Assembly: GCF_022827545.1 (NCBI RefSeq)
Contig: NZ_CP094669.1
Coordinates: 3,624,001-3,688,000 of the forward strand
DNA from: Hymenobacter tibetensis
Lineage (GTDB): Bacteria; Bacteroidota; Bacteroidia; Cytophagales; Hymenobacteraceae
Direction of reading: 5' to 3'
DNA: 64,000 nucleotides
Of the stretch, positions 63,351 through 64,000 are shown one piece after another. Within the stretch, counting starts at the first letter, position 1; each line of letters starts with the position of its first letter. The position numbers and the translations under genes were made by a program. Below the pieces are notes generated by a model. It was given only the letters and a program-made list of their open reading frames with translations, was not told where the DNA came from and ran no database searches.

Positions 63351-63607
63351 GTGAAGACGTTGGCCTGCTTGCTGCTGGTCTGCCTGGCTGGGCAAGTCGC
63401 GTTGGCGCAACAGCAGCCAGCCGTGTCCTTGCCACCGACCGGTAGCTCCCTCACAGAGTTCATTCCTGCGCCTTACCCTTCTGGCGGGTGCGCCTGGCCA
63501 ATGCGCACTGCCAACGAATCGTGTTTATTGGCCCCGTTACGTGGGACCCAACACTCCGCATGTTGCGCCAATCTTTTGGCCCCCCACCGATAAATAAGGG
63601 CAAGTAG
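63351..63607 (+). pseudogene. Broken ORF: signal peptide followed by an out-of-frame tail
   Basis: The first frame (63351, GTG) gives a signal peptide (MKTLACLLLVCLAGQVALAQ) and a start SSLTEFIPAPY resembling secreted Bacteroidota proteins with LxxFIPxGY. At about 63475 the frame loses coding character. In another frame, starting near 63479, FWRVRLANAHCQRIVFIGPV then TWDPTLRMLRQSFG reads protein-like up to TAG at 63605. A frameshift or a deletion junction is probable. Confidence 0.4.
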
Positions 63608-63751
63608 GTTATGGCATTACTTGATATAGGGAGAGGTATTTTCCGGTCGGGCTCGTTTTCAGCTCTCCGTTCTTGACTTATATCATCGGAGAGGGCACTC
63701 AGTTCACGCATATTTGCACCCTTACTTTTCTGGGCTACTTTTTCCTTTGCT

Positions 63752-64000
63752 ATGACGCCACACCTGTACGTGTTGCCCGACCACCGTGACCTCACTATTG
63801 CCCCTGGGCAAAGCATACTGGTGGCCACCCTGGCGCAGGGCATTGCGCACGTGCACGCTTGCGGGGGCAAGGCGGAGTGCTCTACCTGCCGGGTGCAGGT
63901 GCTGGAGGGACTAGAGTACTGCTCGCCCCGCAACGCCTGCGAGCAAGAATTGGCTACGCGGCTGAATCTCCCCGAAAACGTGCGGCTGGCTTGCCAAACC
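63752..64000 (+). CDS. 2Fe-2S ferredoxin-domain protein, N-terminal part
   Basis: The first 83 residues of a gene that runs past the window. A [2Fe-2S] binding domain: ligands Cys 37, 43, 46 (HACGGKAECSTCRVQVLEG) and Cys 81 (NVRLACQT). The N-terminus (LTIAPGQSILVATLAQGIAH) and the insert EYCSPRNACEQELATRL match the ferredoxin domain that precedes class III adenylate cyclase domains in some bacteria, but the downstream part is not visible, so a free-standing ferredoxin or a reductase remains possible. Confidence 0.85.
   Translation, partial: MTPHLYVLPDHRDLTIAPGQSILVATLAQGIAHVHACGGKAECSTCRVQVLEGLEYCSPRNACEQELATRLNLPENVRLACQT

Overview
The window looks like a chromosomal segment of a GC-rich member of the Bacteroidota, most probably Hymenobacter or a close relative in the Cytophagales. 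This is inferred from four things: exact matches to the Bacteroidota promoter form (TTG or TTA, a 19-20 bp spacer, TAnnTTTG) before two genes; a TonB-dependent receptor with a typical plug; multi-PAS histidine kinases of the kind common in Hymenobacter; and IS1182-type transposase remnants. I saw no rRNA, tRNA, CRISPR array or plasmid/phage replication gene.

Layout. (1) 1-4801: a tightly packed cobalamin uptake and salvage operon (partial FecCD permease, ABC ATPase, TonB-dependent receptor, CobU, PduO-type adenosyltransferase). (2) 4895-7062: remains of a defence island, with truncated HsdM, a truncated CBASS-type CD-NTase and the C-terminal piece of a Fic protein. (3) 7412-9358: a decayed small ORF, a SnoaL-like protein and a divergent WYL regulator. 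(4) 10005-30280: a signalling district with multi-PAS kinases, response regulators, CheB, a giant CheB-CheR-PAS-GAF-kinase fusion, STAS-like proteins, a desaturase, a BLUF photoreceptor and several decayed pieces. (5) 30975-38276: accessory metabolism and regulators (two SDRs, HxlR, arginase-like, DUF72, two AraC genes, one a pseudogene). (6) 38924-46097: an RND efflux operon followed by a DUF892 gene and tetR, linked by a shared TGACT-n-AGTCA palindrome. (7) 46148-47225: an internally deleted IS1182-like element. (8) 47426-59701: a second RND operon bracketed by two paralogous ArsR regulators, running into a redox cluster of two F420-reductase-like proteins around an Ohr peroxidase, an NmrA-like protein and two luciferase-like monooxygenases. 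(9) 59833-64000: small hypothetical and secreted proteins, DUF2911, a broken ORF and the start of a 2Fe-2S ferredoxin-domain protein.

How it works together. The first operon imports corrinoids and readies them as coenzyme. The kinase region probably integrates redox, light or other signals; the HisKA_3-type fusion kinase and the NarL-type regulator beside it are a plausible pair. The two efflux operons are probably drug- or stress-induced, the first under TetR and the second under ArsR control, with the following oxidoreductases acting on electrophiles or peroxides. Decay is widespread: nonsense codons in an AraC gene, a one-base frameshift in a kinase, truncated defence genes, a kinase tail, a CheB remnant and IS scars. 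Points that merit follow-up are the TetR operator trio, a small helical module found intact in the BLUF protein and decayed at other loci, and a series of long-stem hairpins at gene ends.
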